A DNA stretch of 64,000 nucleotides from Anaerolineaceae bacterium (GCA_002702065.1 NZXX01000009.1:372001-436000); one strand, 5' to 3'; positions 44,474 to 52,725 are shown, counted from the stretch's first letter. Notes: a model not told the origin generated them from the sequence alone. A program made the numbers and translations.

Positions 44474-45493
44474 ATGCGCGATAAACGAACTGTCGAAGAA
44501 TTATCCGTTGAAGAATTGGAGCGTATCCTCGCGGTGAAACGGCGCGCGGAGCGCCAGAGTAAGCTTGAACGTATGCGGCGCAGCGGACGCACGGTGGAAC
44601 CCACCGTTCCGAATGGCAAGCAGCACCCGCCCAAATCGGTCGTGCTGGCGACCGCACAGGCCAGCAGCCGCACTGCCGCGCCCGACGCAGAACTCGCTCC
44701 GCGTTTTGTCGACGCGCCGGATCAGCCAGCGCGGCATGACCCGGACCGTGACCGTTTCTGGAAGAGCTTCGTGAACCAGGCGCTGCTGCTGGTCGAGATC
44801 GCAGCTGTTGTAGGGCTGGTGTATCTGGGCTACAACCTGGTGCAGTCATTGGGTATGCTCGAGCGTGAAACCGCCGAAGCACAGCGGATGGCCGAAGAAC
44901 AGCGCTCAGCGGCCCTGCCCACGATCGCGCCCACCCCGGTGCTGCGCATCGACAATGTGGTGCTGCCCGGCGGTCATACCCCGCCGAACTCGCCCCATGG
45001 TGCCCAGCCAAACCTCAACGAGATCCCGGCGAACCTGCAACCGATCGTCCAGAGCCAGCTTTTCCAGCCGGTCATCAACCGCCCGCCACAGACCGACGAC
45101 ACCGCCCTGCGCCTGATTATCCCCAAACTAAACCTCGACCAGACGGTGGTGCAGGGGGCCGACTGGGAAGCGCTGAAGCAGGGGGTCGGCCAGTTGCTCA
45201 ACGGCGTGAACCCCGGCGACCAGTCCGGTAATCTGGTGCTGAACGCGCACAACGATATTTATGGCGAGCTGTTCCGGCACCTGGACCAGCTCGAAGCGGG
45301 TGATCAGTTCCAGGTTCAGACGCGACGTGCCATCTATACCTACGAGATTCACGGCTGGGAGATCGTCGGCCCCAACGACGTTCATGTGCTGGAATCCACG
45401 TCTGACCCTACCGCAACCCTCATCTCCTGCTATCCTTATATGGTGAACAACAAGCGTATCGTGGTATTTGCCAGCCGCGTCGGTAGTACATAA
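44474..45493 (+). CDS. Sortase (class D/E-like)
   Basis: A 339-residue membrane-anchored transpeptidase. A coiled, charged N-terminus (about 1-100) and one membrane helix (about 103-125, LLLVEIAAVVGLVYLGYNLV) precede the sortase domain at 210-335. The catalytic triad is visible: His259 in LVLNAHNDIYGE, Cys319 in LISCYPYMVNNKR and Arg328. The domain starts LIIPKLNLDQTVVQG, typical of class D sortases. It would attach surface proteins with a sorting signal to the wall or to other partners; no LPxTG-type substrate is recognised in this window. The next gene follows after 11 bases. Confidence 0.92.
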   Translation: MRDKRTVEELSVEELERILAVKRRAERQSKLERMRRSGRTVEPTVPNGKQHPPKSVVLATAQASSRTAAPDAELAPRFVDAPDQPARHDPDRDRFWKSFVNQALLLVEIAAVVGLVYLGYNLVQSLGMLERETAEAQRMAEEQRSAALPTIAPTPVLRIDNVVLPGGHTPPNSPHGAQPNLNEIPANLQPIVQSQLFQPVINRPPQTDDTALRLIIPKLNLDQTVVQGADWEALKQGVGQLLNGVNPGDQSGNLVLNAHNDIYGELFRHLDQLEAGDQFQVQTRRAIYTYEIHGWEIVGPNDVHVLESTSDPTATLISCYPYMVNNKRIVVFASRVGST

Positions 45494-45504
45494 GGGAGCT
45501 TTCA

Positions 45505-45909
45505 GTGTCGAAACGTCGCAATCGCAAAAAGTCCTCGCAGCCCAATTTGCCACCGGAAGCGCTGGCCCGTGCCCGCCGCGAAGCCGGCATGGAACCCGAA
45601 GAACCGGAAGACATCCCTGAAGCGGAAGCCGAGCTTGTTGAAGCCGCCGAGGTGCCAGCTGCCCGCACACGTGCCACCGCACCCGCACCGGCCCAGCGCC
45701 GCAAACGCCGCCGCGACAAAGATGTCGACGCTACGCAACTGACCCAGGCGGAAATCGCCGAGCGATTGGCAAGCCCAACTAAAACCGTAACGCCCGATCA
45801 ACTTCGCCAGCAATATACTTATGTGCTGGCCGACCTGCGCAGCATGGGCGCACTGGCCGGCATCCTGTTTGTCACCATGATTGTTGTTGCTCAATTATTG
45901 AGTCGCTGA
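45505..45909 (+). CDS. Small tail-anchored protein next to sortase
   Basis: A 134-residue protein of unknown function. The first ~70 residues are highly charged (basic ends, acidic middle) and likely disordered; a helix LTQAEIAERLASPTKTVT and the segment LRQQYTYVLADLRSMG precede a C-terminal membrane helix (about 112-131, ALAGILFVTMIVVAQLLS) with almost nothing after it. A GTG start has GGGAG six bases upstream. It is cotranscribed with the sortase and could be its partner or regulator; this is inference. Confidence 0.75.
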   Translation: MSKRRNRKKSSQPNLPPEALARARREAGMEPEEPEDIPEAEAELVEAAEVPAARTRATAPAPAQRRKRRRDKDVDATQLTQAEIAERLASPTKTVTPDQLRQQYTYVLADLRSMGALAGILFVTMIVVAQLLSR

Positions 45910-45916
45910 GTATGAA

Positions 45917-46627
45917 GTGATGGGCTTTCAACTGGATAGTATCCCCCATTTCGCCGGCATCAACGCGGAAGGGCTGGCGCGCATCGAGAAGGCTGCGCAC
46001 TACCGCACCTATCAGGCCGGGGCAGATATCTTCTTCGAAGATGGCGAATGTGCGGGGTTTCATGTGGTGCTGGATGGTCTGGTCCGCATTTACCGGGTCA
46101 GCAGTGAAGGCCGCCTGCACACCCTCAGTCTGCTGCGCCCCTATTCGACCTTCAATGATGTCGCCGCCGTCGATGGCGGACCAAACCCCTACAATGCGGT
46201 CGCTGTCACCAGTGCCGAAATGCTGCAAATCAGCCACGACAAGCTGCTGGAACTGATGGCAAGCGAACCCGGTTTGCTCAGTAATTACGTCCAGTCGCTG
46301 GCCCGTGTGAACCGGGATTATATCGAACGGCTGGAAGACATGACCTTTCGGTCGATTCCGTCCCGGCTGGCCAAGCTGTTCCTGCACGAAAGCACCTACG
46401 CCGACCAGATCGCCGAAACCCCCACCGCGCTCACACAGGAGGAAATCGCCTCTATTCTGGGCACCACGCGTGAGGTTGTCGGACGGGCGCTGCGCGGCTT
46501 GCTCAACGCCGGGCTGCTGGTGCGCAAGGGGCGGCATGTCTATATCGCGGACCGCGAAGGGCTGGAATACCTCGCCGAAAGCAACACCATGCCGATGCAC
46601 GACATCACACCCGGCCATCCGTTATAA
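45917..46627 (+). CDS. Crp/Fnr-family transcriptional regulator
   Basis: A 236-residue regulator with an N-terminal cyclic-nucleotide-binding fold (about 10-120, YQAGADIFFEDGECAGFHVVLDGLVRIYRV) and a C-terminal winged helix (about 165-225, LTQEEIASILGTTREVVGRALRGLLNAGLL). The N-terminal four-cysteine cluster of oxygen-sensing Fnr is absent, so it is not a classical oxygen sensor. It starts at GTG 45917 or ATG 45920; both are near-equal. It follows the small tail-anchored gene by 7 bases and precedes the ferredoxin gene. Confidence 0.9.
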   Translation: MMGFQLDSIPHFAGINAEGLARIEKAAHYRTYQAGADIFFEDGECAGFHVVLDGLVRIYRVSSEGRLHTLSLLRPYSTFNDVAAVDGGPNPYNAVAVTSAEMLQISHDKLLELMASEPGLLSNYVQSLARVNRDYIERLEDMTFRSIPSRLAKLFLHESTYADQIAETPTALTQEEIASILGTTREVVGRALRGLLNAGLLVRKGRHVYIADREGLEYLAESNTMPMHDITPGHPL

Positions 46628-46792
46628 TTTAACCGGGGTTAATCCAATGCTTCTTGCGGGAAATAATCCGGCAAATTGGTGTTAAACCTGTTTTTCATAA
46701 TCCAACAAAAGTACCAGACTCTACCGGAAATCCGCGTTACATTGACTCTAAAATCAGTGTACCCCAACACAATAGTCCAAGGAGTTAGTCAA

Positions 46793-47143
46793 ATGACGCA
46801 TATTATTACCAGTCTCTGCCTGCGAGACGGCGCCTGCGTGGAAGTCTGCCCGGTTGAATGCATTGTCCCCGGCCAGCCGGAAGACGAATGGCCGTGGTAC
46901 TTCATCGATCCGGATACCTGCATCGACTGTGGTGCCTGCATTCCGGAATGCCCGTACGAAGCCATCTTTATTGAAGAAGAAGTTCCTTCGGAATATGTGG
47001 TGGACGGCACGCAGGAAATCCTGCCCTTCGACACCAAGCAGCGCACCACCCCGGATGCGGGTACGGTGGTCGACCTGACCAAAGATATTCAGCCCAATTA
47101 CGATTTCTTCACCGAAGGCCCCGGTTACGACGCCCTCGGCTAA
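46793..47143 (+). CDS. Ferredoxin with two Fe-S clusters (7Fe/8Fe type)
   Basis: A 116-residue electron carrier. The first cluster motif has Cys9, Cys15, Cys19-Pro and Cys23 (CLRDGACVEVCPVEC) and the second Cys43, Cys46, Cys49 and Cys53-Pro (CIDCGACIPECP). This matches FdxA-like seven- or eight-iron ferredoxins, with the first site possibly a 3Fe-4S cluster. An AAGGAG site fixes the ATG at 46793. It would serve as a low-potential electron carrier; partners are not visible. A strong terminator follows. Confidence 0.93.
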   Translation: MTHIITSLCLRDGACVEVCPVECIVPGQPEDEWPWYFIDPDTCIDCGACIPECPYEAIFIEEEVPSEYVVDGTQEILPFDTKQRTTPDAGTVVDLTKDIQPNYDFFTEGPGYDALG

Positions 47144-47158
47144 GCACGATGCAGTTTC

Positions 47159-47191
47159 AATCCCCTGGTCAGCAACGCCGGGGGATTTTTT
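47159..47191 (+). terminator. Rho-independent terminator of ferredoxin gene
   Basis: A 10-base stem (47159-47168 with 47178-47187, one G-U pair) and a 9-base loop are followed by a T-run to 47191. The run overlaps the stop codon of the convergent cupin gene. Confidence 0.85.
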
Positions 47192-47534
47192 ATTCCGGGT
47201 TGCCGGTAAAAGCAGGCGCAAAAATTACCAGCACGGTCAAATCTTCCTCGATGTCGATAAATTTGTGGTGCGCTTTGGCGGCAACAAAAATCAGATCGCC
47301 CGGTGCAACCGCCCGCACATCGCCTTCGACGTCAATTTTGGCCTTGCCGCTGATCACATAATACGCTTCGTCTTCGTTATGCGGTTTCTGTCCATCCACA
47401 CCGCCCGCGGGCAGCTTGTAAATTTCCAGGCTCAGCGCGGGTATGCGAAAAAATTCATTGAATGCGGTCTGCTGCTGGGCGGCCATTTCCGCCAGATGCC
47501 AGACGGCGACAGGATGCGTGGGTTCGGTAGCCAT
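47190..47534 (-). CDS. Cupin-domain protein
   Basis: A 114-residue single-domain cupin. The two conserved motifs are visible: GGVDGQKPHNEDEAYYVISG with spaced His and Glu, and PGDLIFVAAKAHHKFIDIEED with a second His. It would bind one metal ion; reaction and substrate are unknown. An AGGAGA site precedes the ATG. Its stop codon lies inside the T-run of the convergent ferredoxin terminator, so the two transcripts end on each other. Confidence 0.88.
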   Translation of the reverse strand: MATEPTHPVAVWHLAEMAAQQQTAFNEFFRIPALSLEIYKLPAGGVDGQKPHNEDEAYYVISGKAKIDVEGDVRAVAPGDLIFVAAKAHHKFIDIEEDLTVLVIFAPAFTGNPE

Positions 47535-47652
47535 GTTTTCTTCTCCTCTGGTTCTGTGCTATATATACCTCAAAATAGTACGGCTGGCTCTAGCAGTTCC
47601 GGGCTGGTCATTGTAGTATCGAGCGACTTTGCATTCTCAGGAGAAGATCAAG

Positions 47653-48123
47653 ATGCTGGTTCCGCAAGCGGGTCAGGCCGCGCCGGACTTTGAAGTACTG
47701 GCTGATAACGGCGAAACAGTCAAATTGTCAGACTTCAAGGGCAAGCGCGTCGTACTCTATTTCTACCCGAAAGCCGATACCCCCGGCTGCACCATCCAGT
47801 CCTGCGCTTTTCGTGACAACTACAGCGAGTTTGCGACTAAAAACGCCATCATCCTGGGTGCCAGCCCGGATACGGTCGAGGAGCAGGCGGCGTTCAAGGT
47901 CAAGTACAACCTGCCATTCATACTGCTGGCCGACCATGAGCGTAAAATTGCCGAGGCGTATGGCGTATGGCAGACCTATACGTCCGAACGCGACGGTCAG
48001 CAAATCGAGCGGACAGGCATCCGCCGGTCAAGCTTCATCATTGATGAAAATGGCATCATCACGGGTGTGTTTATCGGGGTGGACCCGGCAAACAACAGCC
48101 AGGAAATGCTGCAAAATCTTTAG
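47653..48123 (+). CDS. bcp: Thioredoxin-dependent peroxiredoxin, BCP type
   Basis: A 156-residue peroxiredoxin that reduces hydroperoxides with thioredoxin. The start AAPDFEVLADNGETVKLSDFKG, then YFYPKADTPGCTIQSCAFRD, gives the peroxidatic cysteine (TPGCT) and the resolving cysteine five residues later, as in BCP/PrxQ enzymes. The end has FIIDENGIITGVF. The ATG at 47653 follows AGGAGAAG. Its end overlaps the convergent SRPBCC gene by four bases. With OsmC (21336) it suggests an oxygen-exposed lifestyle. Confidence 0.93.
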   Translation: MLVPQAGQAAPDFEVLADNGETVKLSDFKGKRVVLYFYPKADTPGCTIQSCAFRDNYSEFATKNAIILGASPDTVEEQAAFKVKYNLPFILLADHERKIAEAYGVWQTYTSERDGQQIERTGIRRSSFIIDENGIITGVFIGVDPANNSQEMLQNL

Positions 48124-48572
48124 CCCGTGTGGCGCAGGTACGTGTTCAGATTAACCTGATTCTGTTTGAGCACCTGTGCCAGCAGCCGGTTCATCACCCA
48201 TTTTTCCAGCAATCGTCCCATCATACCGAAACGGGGCAAGAAGCGGTAATCCACCGCCATATCAAGCCTTGCCCCTTCGGGTATGGCCGTCAGCGTCAGG
48301 GTCATAGCTGAAGGCAGCACCCGCGATTGGGATTCGTGGACCTGTTGAGCATACGGCTCGAAGCGCGTAATCTGCCAGTTGGTTACTTGCAGGAACGGCC
48401 CCAGCCGGTTGTAATCCGTATAGATCGTCCCCACGCCATAGGGCGGTGGCGTAATCACCTCGGCCCGTTCCAACCCTTCCACCCATGCTGGTGTCTGGTT
48501 GATGTCGTTCAGGGCGTCCCACACCGCTTCGATTGGTGCGTGAATATCGTTCGTGGCCTGTGCGTATCCCAT
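48120..48572 (-). CDS. SRPBCC family protein (polyketide cyclase type)
   Basis: A 150-residue START-like protein. Family marks are the first strand and helix (ATNDIHAPIEAVWDALNDIN), the middle LGPFLQVTNWQITRFEPY and a long C-terminal helix with MMGRLLEKWVMNRLL. Relatives bind lipids or aromatic compounds; no ligand can be named. The ATG at 48572 has AGAGGG upstream and replaces a longer reading from 48593. It overlaps the end of the bcp gene by four bases. Confidence 0.85.
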   Translation of the reverse strand: MGYAQATNDIHAPIEAVWDALNDINQTPAWVEGLERAEVITPPPYGVGTIYTDYNRLGPFLQVTNWQITRFEPYAQQVHESQSRVLPSAMTLTLTAIPEGARLDMAVDYRFLPRFGMMGRLLEKWVMNRLLAQVLKQNQVNLNTYLRHTG

Positions 48573-48784
48573 GCATACCCTCTTATCGCTCACCTGCTAT
48601 TGAGGGTAAGAGAAATAACGCAGACGAACATCCACCCAAAGGCGGAGCCCGCATCCATCCTGCTGCGTAGCCGTTTGTTTATTTAACGCCCGTTCCGGAT
48701 AACCGGTGATTGGTTTCTAAACAGTTACTGTGCGAGACGATGGGCTTACGTTGGGTTGCATTTCAATTTGTGATCGTTAATTTT

Positions 48785-48869
48785 ACCTTACCCCTGCCAA
48801 CCTACGGGTGTCTTTCCCCTGTCCATGAATGGAGAGGGGGTGGATCGCGCAGCGAGACGGGGGTGAGGT
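48785..48869. repeat. Nested imperfect hairpin in a 412-base gap
   Basis: The stretch between 48573 and 48984 holds no supported gene. Within it ACCTTACCCCT (48785-48795) pairs with GGGGGTGAGGT (48859-48869), and an inner CCCCTGTCCA pairs with TGGAGAGGGG. The result is a nested palindrome of about 85 bases, of a kind that often occurs as a dispersed, MITE-like element. No second copy was seen in this window. Confidence 0.45.
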
Positions 48870-48984
48870 GTTCAATCTGTTACTAGATTGTTTTCTTAAC
48901 CCGTATACGTTACTTGTACACACGAAAATCGATTCACACGACTCCCGGACACTGCTTAGCAGATATGAAACAACACGCGGACGA

Positions 48985-49752
48985 TTATCCCTGTGTCGTT
49001 TCCTCGATCCAACGTAAGCAAGCATTTGCCCAATCAAACGGCGTATCCAGGCCCAGCCCATGACGACCCTTCGGGAAGACGTGCAGTTCAAACGGCACCT
49101 GATGTTGTCGCAGCGCGCTGGCAAACTGCAAGCTGTTTTCTACCGGAACGGACTCATCCTCGACGGTGTGCCACAGGAAACAGGGTGGGGTTTGATCTGA
49201 AACCTGTTTCTCACATGACAGGGAATCGAGTAACGCGGGGGATGGAGACTCCCCGGCAAGGTTACGCATCGAACCGGCATGGGCGTACAGGCCGCTGGAC
49301 AGGATCACGGGGTAGCACAATATGCCAAAACTGGGCCGCAGCGAAACATCGCTTGCATACTGATGCCACGCCGTCAGTGTATGTGCGGCAAGATGTCCGC
49401 CAGCCGACGATCCGATAATGCCCAGTTTTTCGGGGTCAATGCCGTACTCACCCGCATTTGTGCGTATGGTTTCGATTGCGGCCAGCGCATCTTCCAGCAT
49501 CGCCGGATGCCGGTGATTATTCGACCCCAGCCGGTACGTCACCACAAAACAGGCAATCCCTGCCTGACAGAAAAATTCTGCATAGCCCGCGCCTTCGTGT
49601 TGCGCCAGGTTTTGATACCCACCACCGGGCAAAATGATCAACCCGACACCATGCGGATTTGTCGCCGGAATCCAGCATTCTACGCTCGGAGCAGGGTTTG
49701 ACTTACCAGAACTCAGTTGTGCGGTAATCGTTCTCATTGAATAGTCGGTCAC
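48985..49752 (-). CDS. Alpha/beta hydrolase, BD-FAE/acetyl-esterase type
   Basis: A 255-residue serine hydrolase. An oxyanion-hole region LIILPGGGYQNLAQHEG, the nucleophile elbow GIIGSSAGGHLAAH (GSSAGG), the acid in VEDESVPVENS and the catalytic His in KGRHGLGL are all visible. This pattern fits acetyl-xylan esterase/BD-FAE-like enzymes that remove acyl groups from sugars. No secretion signal is seen. The GTG at 49752 is reported; ATG at 49737 is equally possible because neither has a ribosome site. Confidence 0.88.
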   Translation of the reverse strand: MTDYSMRTITAQLSSGKSNPAPSVECWIPATNPHGVGLIILPGGGYQNLAQHEGAGYAEFFCQAGIACFVVTYRLGSNNHRHPAMLEDALAAIETIRTNAGEYGIDPEKLGIIGSSAGGHLAAHTLTAWHQYASDVSLRPSFGILCYPVILSSGLYAHAGSMRNLAGESPSPALLDSLSCEKQVSDQTPPCFLWHTVEDESVPVENSLQFASALRQHQVPFELHVFPKGRHGLGLDTPFDWANACLRWIEETTQG

Positions 49753-49950
49753 TGTCGTTCAATCCAGTGTGCAGGTTGTTGGGATAAGGATGTGATACCA
49801 AAAGGTAAAACATTTTGCGTTCGGGTGCTAATTTCAACTCTGGTGAATGGCACGCTGCGACAATTTTAATCTGAAATCCCGATCAGCGCGGGTATTCGTT
49901 GAAAGCCGTTATGAAATTGACAAAGCCGTTATGGACACGCGATGACAGAG

Positions 49951-50532
49951 CTATTTAATCTGGCGCAGGACACGGAACATCTCGTGGCTCCAGGCGGCGC
50001 GCCGGTCCAGCAGCATCTGAAAATCACGATTTTGCCAGAGTAACAAATCGGCGATGATGTTCTCGACGGAGAGGACATCGGCAAAACCAAAGGTCTTGCG
50101 CAGAACGGCGCGCGTTTTCCTCGATTGCAGGCTGCTCCAGATCAGAATCGACCCGGCAACCGGGTAATCTGCGCTGCCCACTGCCAGCGAATATGGGGCC
50201 GGGTTGAGAGCGGATTCCAGAAAAGCGGCAAACGTGCGCGTGGTGCGAAACTGTTCAACCTGTTCCGCATCCACCAGTGGTTTGTCTTCCAGCGGGTCGC
50301 AAATCATGATGACCGCAAAAACCTGCTTTTTGCGATCTTCAAAGGCAAAGTCCATCGGGCTGCCACGGTTGGCTTTCGCCTGACGCAGAGTCGCTTTGCC
50401 CAGGCAGGCATAGGGGGCCTGTTTATCCTCCCCCCAACAGCGGACAATATCTCTGGCAAACAGCGAAAACAGGCCGGTGAGATACCGGCTGCGCTCAGGG
50501 TGATCCGGGTGAAAAAGGTCATGGAACGTCAT
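49951..50532 (-). CDS. Protein of unknown function
   Basis: A 193-residue soluble protein. It starts MTFHDLFHPDHPERSRYLTG, has a mixed alpha/beta core (KKQVFAVIMICDPLED, YPVAGSILIWSSLQSRKT) and a C-terminal helical region ending RRAAWSHEMFRVLRQIK. Codon use resembles neighbours, though it is slightly richer in Phe and Lys. No conserved catalytic motif or family is recognised, and it has no close operon partner: the genes on each side are read in the opposite sense or are separated by more than 190 bases. Confidence 0.65.
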   Translation of the reverse strand: MTFHDLFHPDHPERSRYLTGLFSLFARDIVRCWGEDKQAPYACLGKATLRQAKANRGSPMDFAFEDRKKQVFAVIMICDPLEDKPLVDAEQVEQFRTTRTFAAFLESALNPAPYSLAVGSADYPVAGSILIWSSLQSRKTRAVLRKTFGFADVLSVENIIADLLLWQNRDFQMLLDRRAAWSHEMFRVLRQIK

Positions 50533-50584
50533 GAGCGTATCATATCACCAATCCCCTGATCCGGTCATGGACGAGTTGACCCAC

Positions 50585-50612
50585 TTGACATATCGACAAA
50601 CGTCGATACAAT
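50585..50612 (+). promoter_or_regulatory. arsR promoter with embedded operator
   Basis: A perfect TTGACA (50585-50590) and TACAAT (50607-50612) are 16 bases apart. The spacer is filled by the inverted repeat TATCGAC-AAAC-GTCGATA (50591-50608), so a bound repressor would block polymerase. The arsR start follows at 50619, so the leader is very short or absent. Confidence 0.75.
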
Positions 50613-50618
50613 CAGTTT

Positions 50619-50948
50619 ATGAACATTAATCAAGTGCAATTCGCTAAAGCTATTGCCGACGAGACTCGCCAGGAAATCATGACTCACCTGTGCTGTGTCT
50701 GGCTCAGCGTCAATGATGTGGTGGAGAAGCTCGACGGCAAAGTCAACCAGCCGACCGTAAGCCATCATCTCAAGAAGCTGGAAGACGCCAATCTGGTGCT
50801 CATCCGCCAGGAAGGACGCCAGCGATTTTACACACTCAATCAGGCTTATGTGACGGCCTGCTGTGGCACGCTGGTGCGCACGTTCGCGCCGGACTACGCC
50901 GAAAAGGTCGTACCAGTTGAATCCATACCGATTGTAGAGCACGACTGA
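50619..50948 (+). CDS. arsR: ArsR-family repressor of the arsenic unit
   Basis: A 109-residue winged-helix repressor. Core motifs are FAKAIADETRQEIMTHLCCVW, then VNQPTVSHHLKKLEDANLV and the wing RQEGRQRFYTLNQAYV. The cysteine pair CC in helix 3 (THLCCVW) plus a later CC (VTACCGTL) could bind As(III), as known ArsR types use two or three cysteines; this is inferred. Its promoter contains an inverted repeat, and a related one precedes the methyltransferase gene 53 bases downstream. It probably senses arsenite and controls both. Confidence 0.88.
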   Translation: MNINQVQFAKAIADETRQEIMTHLCCVWLSVNDVVEKLDGKVNQPTVSHHLKKLEDANLVLIRQEGRQRFYTLNQAYVTACCGTLVRTFAPDYAEKVVPVESIPIVEHD

Positions 50949-50962
50949 TGCTCTTTTTTTAC

Positions 50963-50986
50963 ATTGATATATCGACATATATCAAT
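50963..50986. promoter_or_regulatory. Second ars operator before arsM
   Basis: Perfect 10-base arms ATTGATATAT and ATATATCAAT flank a CGAC centre. The half-sites are related to those at 50591-50608 (both contain TATCGAC). It lies between arsR and the AGGAGG site of the methyltransferase gene, so the repressor could also act there. Confidence 0.7.
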
Positions 50987-51000
50987 ATATAGGAGGTTTC

Positions 51001-51753
51001 ATGATGTCCGATAACCCTATTCATAACGTCGTCCGCGAACGTTACAGCGGCCTGGCCCTCGCGCAGGATTCAAGCTGCTGCAACTCCGATTGCGGATGCA
51101 GCAACACCAGCCTGTACGACAGTATCCTGGTGGATGGTTTGCCCGCCGATGTGACTGGTTTGTCGCTTGGCTGCGGCGACCCGGTCAGCATCGCCAGCCT
51201 GAACCCCGGCGAAACGGTGCTCGACCTGGGCAGCGGGGGCGGCATCGATTGTTTTCTGGCGGCGCGTCAGGTCGGGGACATAGGTTCTGTCATCGGGGTG
51301 GATATGACGCCGGCGATGCTGGAAAAGGCCAACGCTGCCAAAGCACGCATGGGCGTAACCAACGTCGATTTCCGCGCTGGCCAGATTGAAAGCCTGCCGG
51401 TTGATGACAACAGCGTCGACGTCATTCTGTCCAACTGCGTCATTAACCTGTCGCCAGACAAAGCCGCTGTGTTTGCCGAAGCATTCCGCGTTCTGAAGCC
51501 CGGCGGGCGAGTCAGCATCAGCGATATCGTGACTGAGGGGGAATTCAGCGACGCCATGCGCGCCGACGCCGCGAAATGGGCCGAATGTGTCACGGGCGCT
51601 ATCGCGGTAGAAGCCTACACCGGCATGATGCAGCAGGCAGGCTTCGTCAATATTCAGGTCGCTGATAAGGTGGATGCCGGCAAAACCATCGACGTTCAGG
51701 ACGGTATGCCGCGCATCTTCAGCGCCCGCATCACCGCCAGTAAGCCCGCCTGA
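51001..51753 (+). CDS. arsM: Arsenite S-adenosylmethionine methyltransferase
   Basis: A 250-residue methyltransferase that converts As(III) to methylated arsenicals. The SAM site is VLDLGSGGGIDCFLAARQVG. Three cysteines at the positions used by ArsM enzymes are present: Cys58 (LSLGCGDP), Cys146 (LSNCVINLSPDK) and Cys196 (WAECVTGA). An additional N-terminal cysteine cluster (SSCCNSDCGC) may help bind or deliver arsenite. AGGAGG precedes the ATG. It forms a unit with arsR and the small downstream gene. The exact products cannot be told. Confidence 0.94.
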   Translation: MMSDNPIHNVVRERYSGLALAQDSSCCNSDCGCSNTSLYDSILVDGLPADVTGLSLGCGDPVSIASLNPGETVLDLGSGGGIDCFLAARQVGDIGSVIGVDMTPAMLEKANAAKARMGVTNVDFRAGQIESLPVDDNSVDVILSNCVINLSPDKAAVFAEAFRVLKPGGRVSISDIVTEGEFSDAMRADAAKWAECVTGAIAVEAYTGMMQQAGFVNIQVADKVDAGKTIDVQDGMPRIFSARITASKPA

Positions 51754-51785
51754 TTACTCGAACCAGGATGACGGAGGGACTGGAC

Positions 51786-52106
51786 ATGTCATCGAACCGC
51801 GAACCAACCCTGGTCTGTGACCTGACGGCTATCCCGACGGAGGCACGGGCCGCGCACGCCGCTGCGTCAGACGCGCTGTTCGGCGCCGTACTGGAAAAGC
51901 AGGAACTTGAGCATGGATACGCCTTTCGCCTGCCCGCCGACTCCACCGTGCTGGCACAGGCCGCCACCTTCATCGCCAATGAGCGACTGTGCTGTCCCTT
52001 TTTCCGCTTTCAACTGGATGTTCAGCCCGGCGGCATGTGCTGGCTGACACTCACCGGGCCGGATGGGGTGAAGGATTTGTTAGGCGGCCTCGCGTCTGAC
52101 CATTAA
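51786..52106 (+). CDS. Small companion of the arsenic unit
   Basis: A 106-residue protein of unknown function. The segment NERLCCPFFRFQLDVQPGG contains a conserved cysteine pair and aromatic residues, the mark of a small family that often lies beside arsenic or mercury genes. The early ATG at 51786 with GGAGGGA upstream is preferred to 51768. It follows arsM by 32 bases in the same direction. The cysteine pair might bind As or Hg; this is inference. Confidence 0.78.
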   Translation: MSSNREPTLVCDLTAIPTEARAAHAAASDALFGAVLEKQELEHGYAFRLPADSTVLAQAATFIANERLCCPFFRFQLDVQPGGMCWLTLTGPDGVKDLLGGLASDH

Positions 52107-52121
52107 GTGCGATGGGCACCC

Positions 52122-52721
52122 TCAGGCTTCCATGTGGATGAAGCGTTGCAGCATCAATGCCTCCACCTGCCGGGGGTGCTCGATGCCAAAAAAGCCGATC
52201 TCCACCGTCACGCGGCGCGACCCTGACCGGCTGGAGCTGTGCCGGATGGTGGTTTCGCGGTCAAAAATAACATCGCCCTGGTCGTTGCCATGCACCCGCG
52301 TCTCGACGAACTCGATCTGCTTGGCCCCATACGACTTGGCCGACTGCGACAGCAGCCCGGCAATGATGATCGCCCGCTGGTTGGTGATGGCATAAACGGT
52401 TTTCTGGGCGCTCAGGTAATCGCGCAGGGGCGTGGAAATCGTCCACACCCCCACGCCGATAAAAACAAGCTGCACAATCGAAAAAATGGAACCAACCCCG
52501 GAAAAAGGCCGCGGCCCCATAGTAGGAAAGCCATTGCTCCCAAAGCCGCTAAAGATGAACATGGCCAAAGCCAGCCAGAGCACCCCGAACCCGGCAGTCA
52601 GCAGGTGACGCCGGGCCATGCGCATGGGGTTCGGCTGGCCGACCCACAACAGGGTTTCGCCTGCCATCAACTGATCTTCAACCGCATCCTGTATTGCTTG
52701 CGGAACTTCATCTTTCTTCAC
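52122..52721 (-). CDS. Bacterial PH-domain membrane protein
   Basis: A 199-residue protein. Two membrane helices (about 40-60 GFGVLWLALAMFIFSGFG and 78-100 IFSIVQLVFIGVGVWTIS) precede a PH-like domain (about 105-195) starting AQKTVYAITNQRAIIIAG with the bPH_2/YdbS-type strand order, and a final RQVEALMLQRFIHMEA. The GTG at 52721 follows AGGTG by eight bases; longer frames overlap the next gene and are implausible. The four-base gap to the upstream 631-residue gene suggests coupling. The role is unknown. Confidence 0.83.
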   Translation of the reverse strand: MKKDEVPQAIQDAVEDQLMAGETLLWVGQPNPMRMARRHLLTAGFGVLWLALAMFIFSGFGSNGFPTMGPRPFSGVGSIFSIVQLVFIGVGVWTISTPLRDYLSAQKTVYAITNQRAIIIAGLLSQSAKSYGAKQIEFVETRVHGNDQGDVIFDRETTIRHSSSRSGSRRVTVEIGFFGIEHPRQVEALMLQRFIHMEA

Positions 52722-52725
52722 AACA

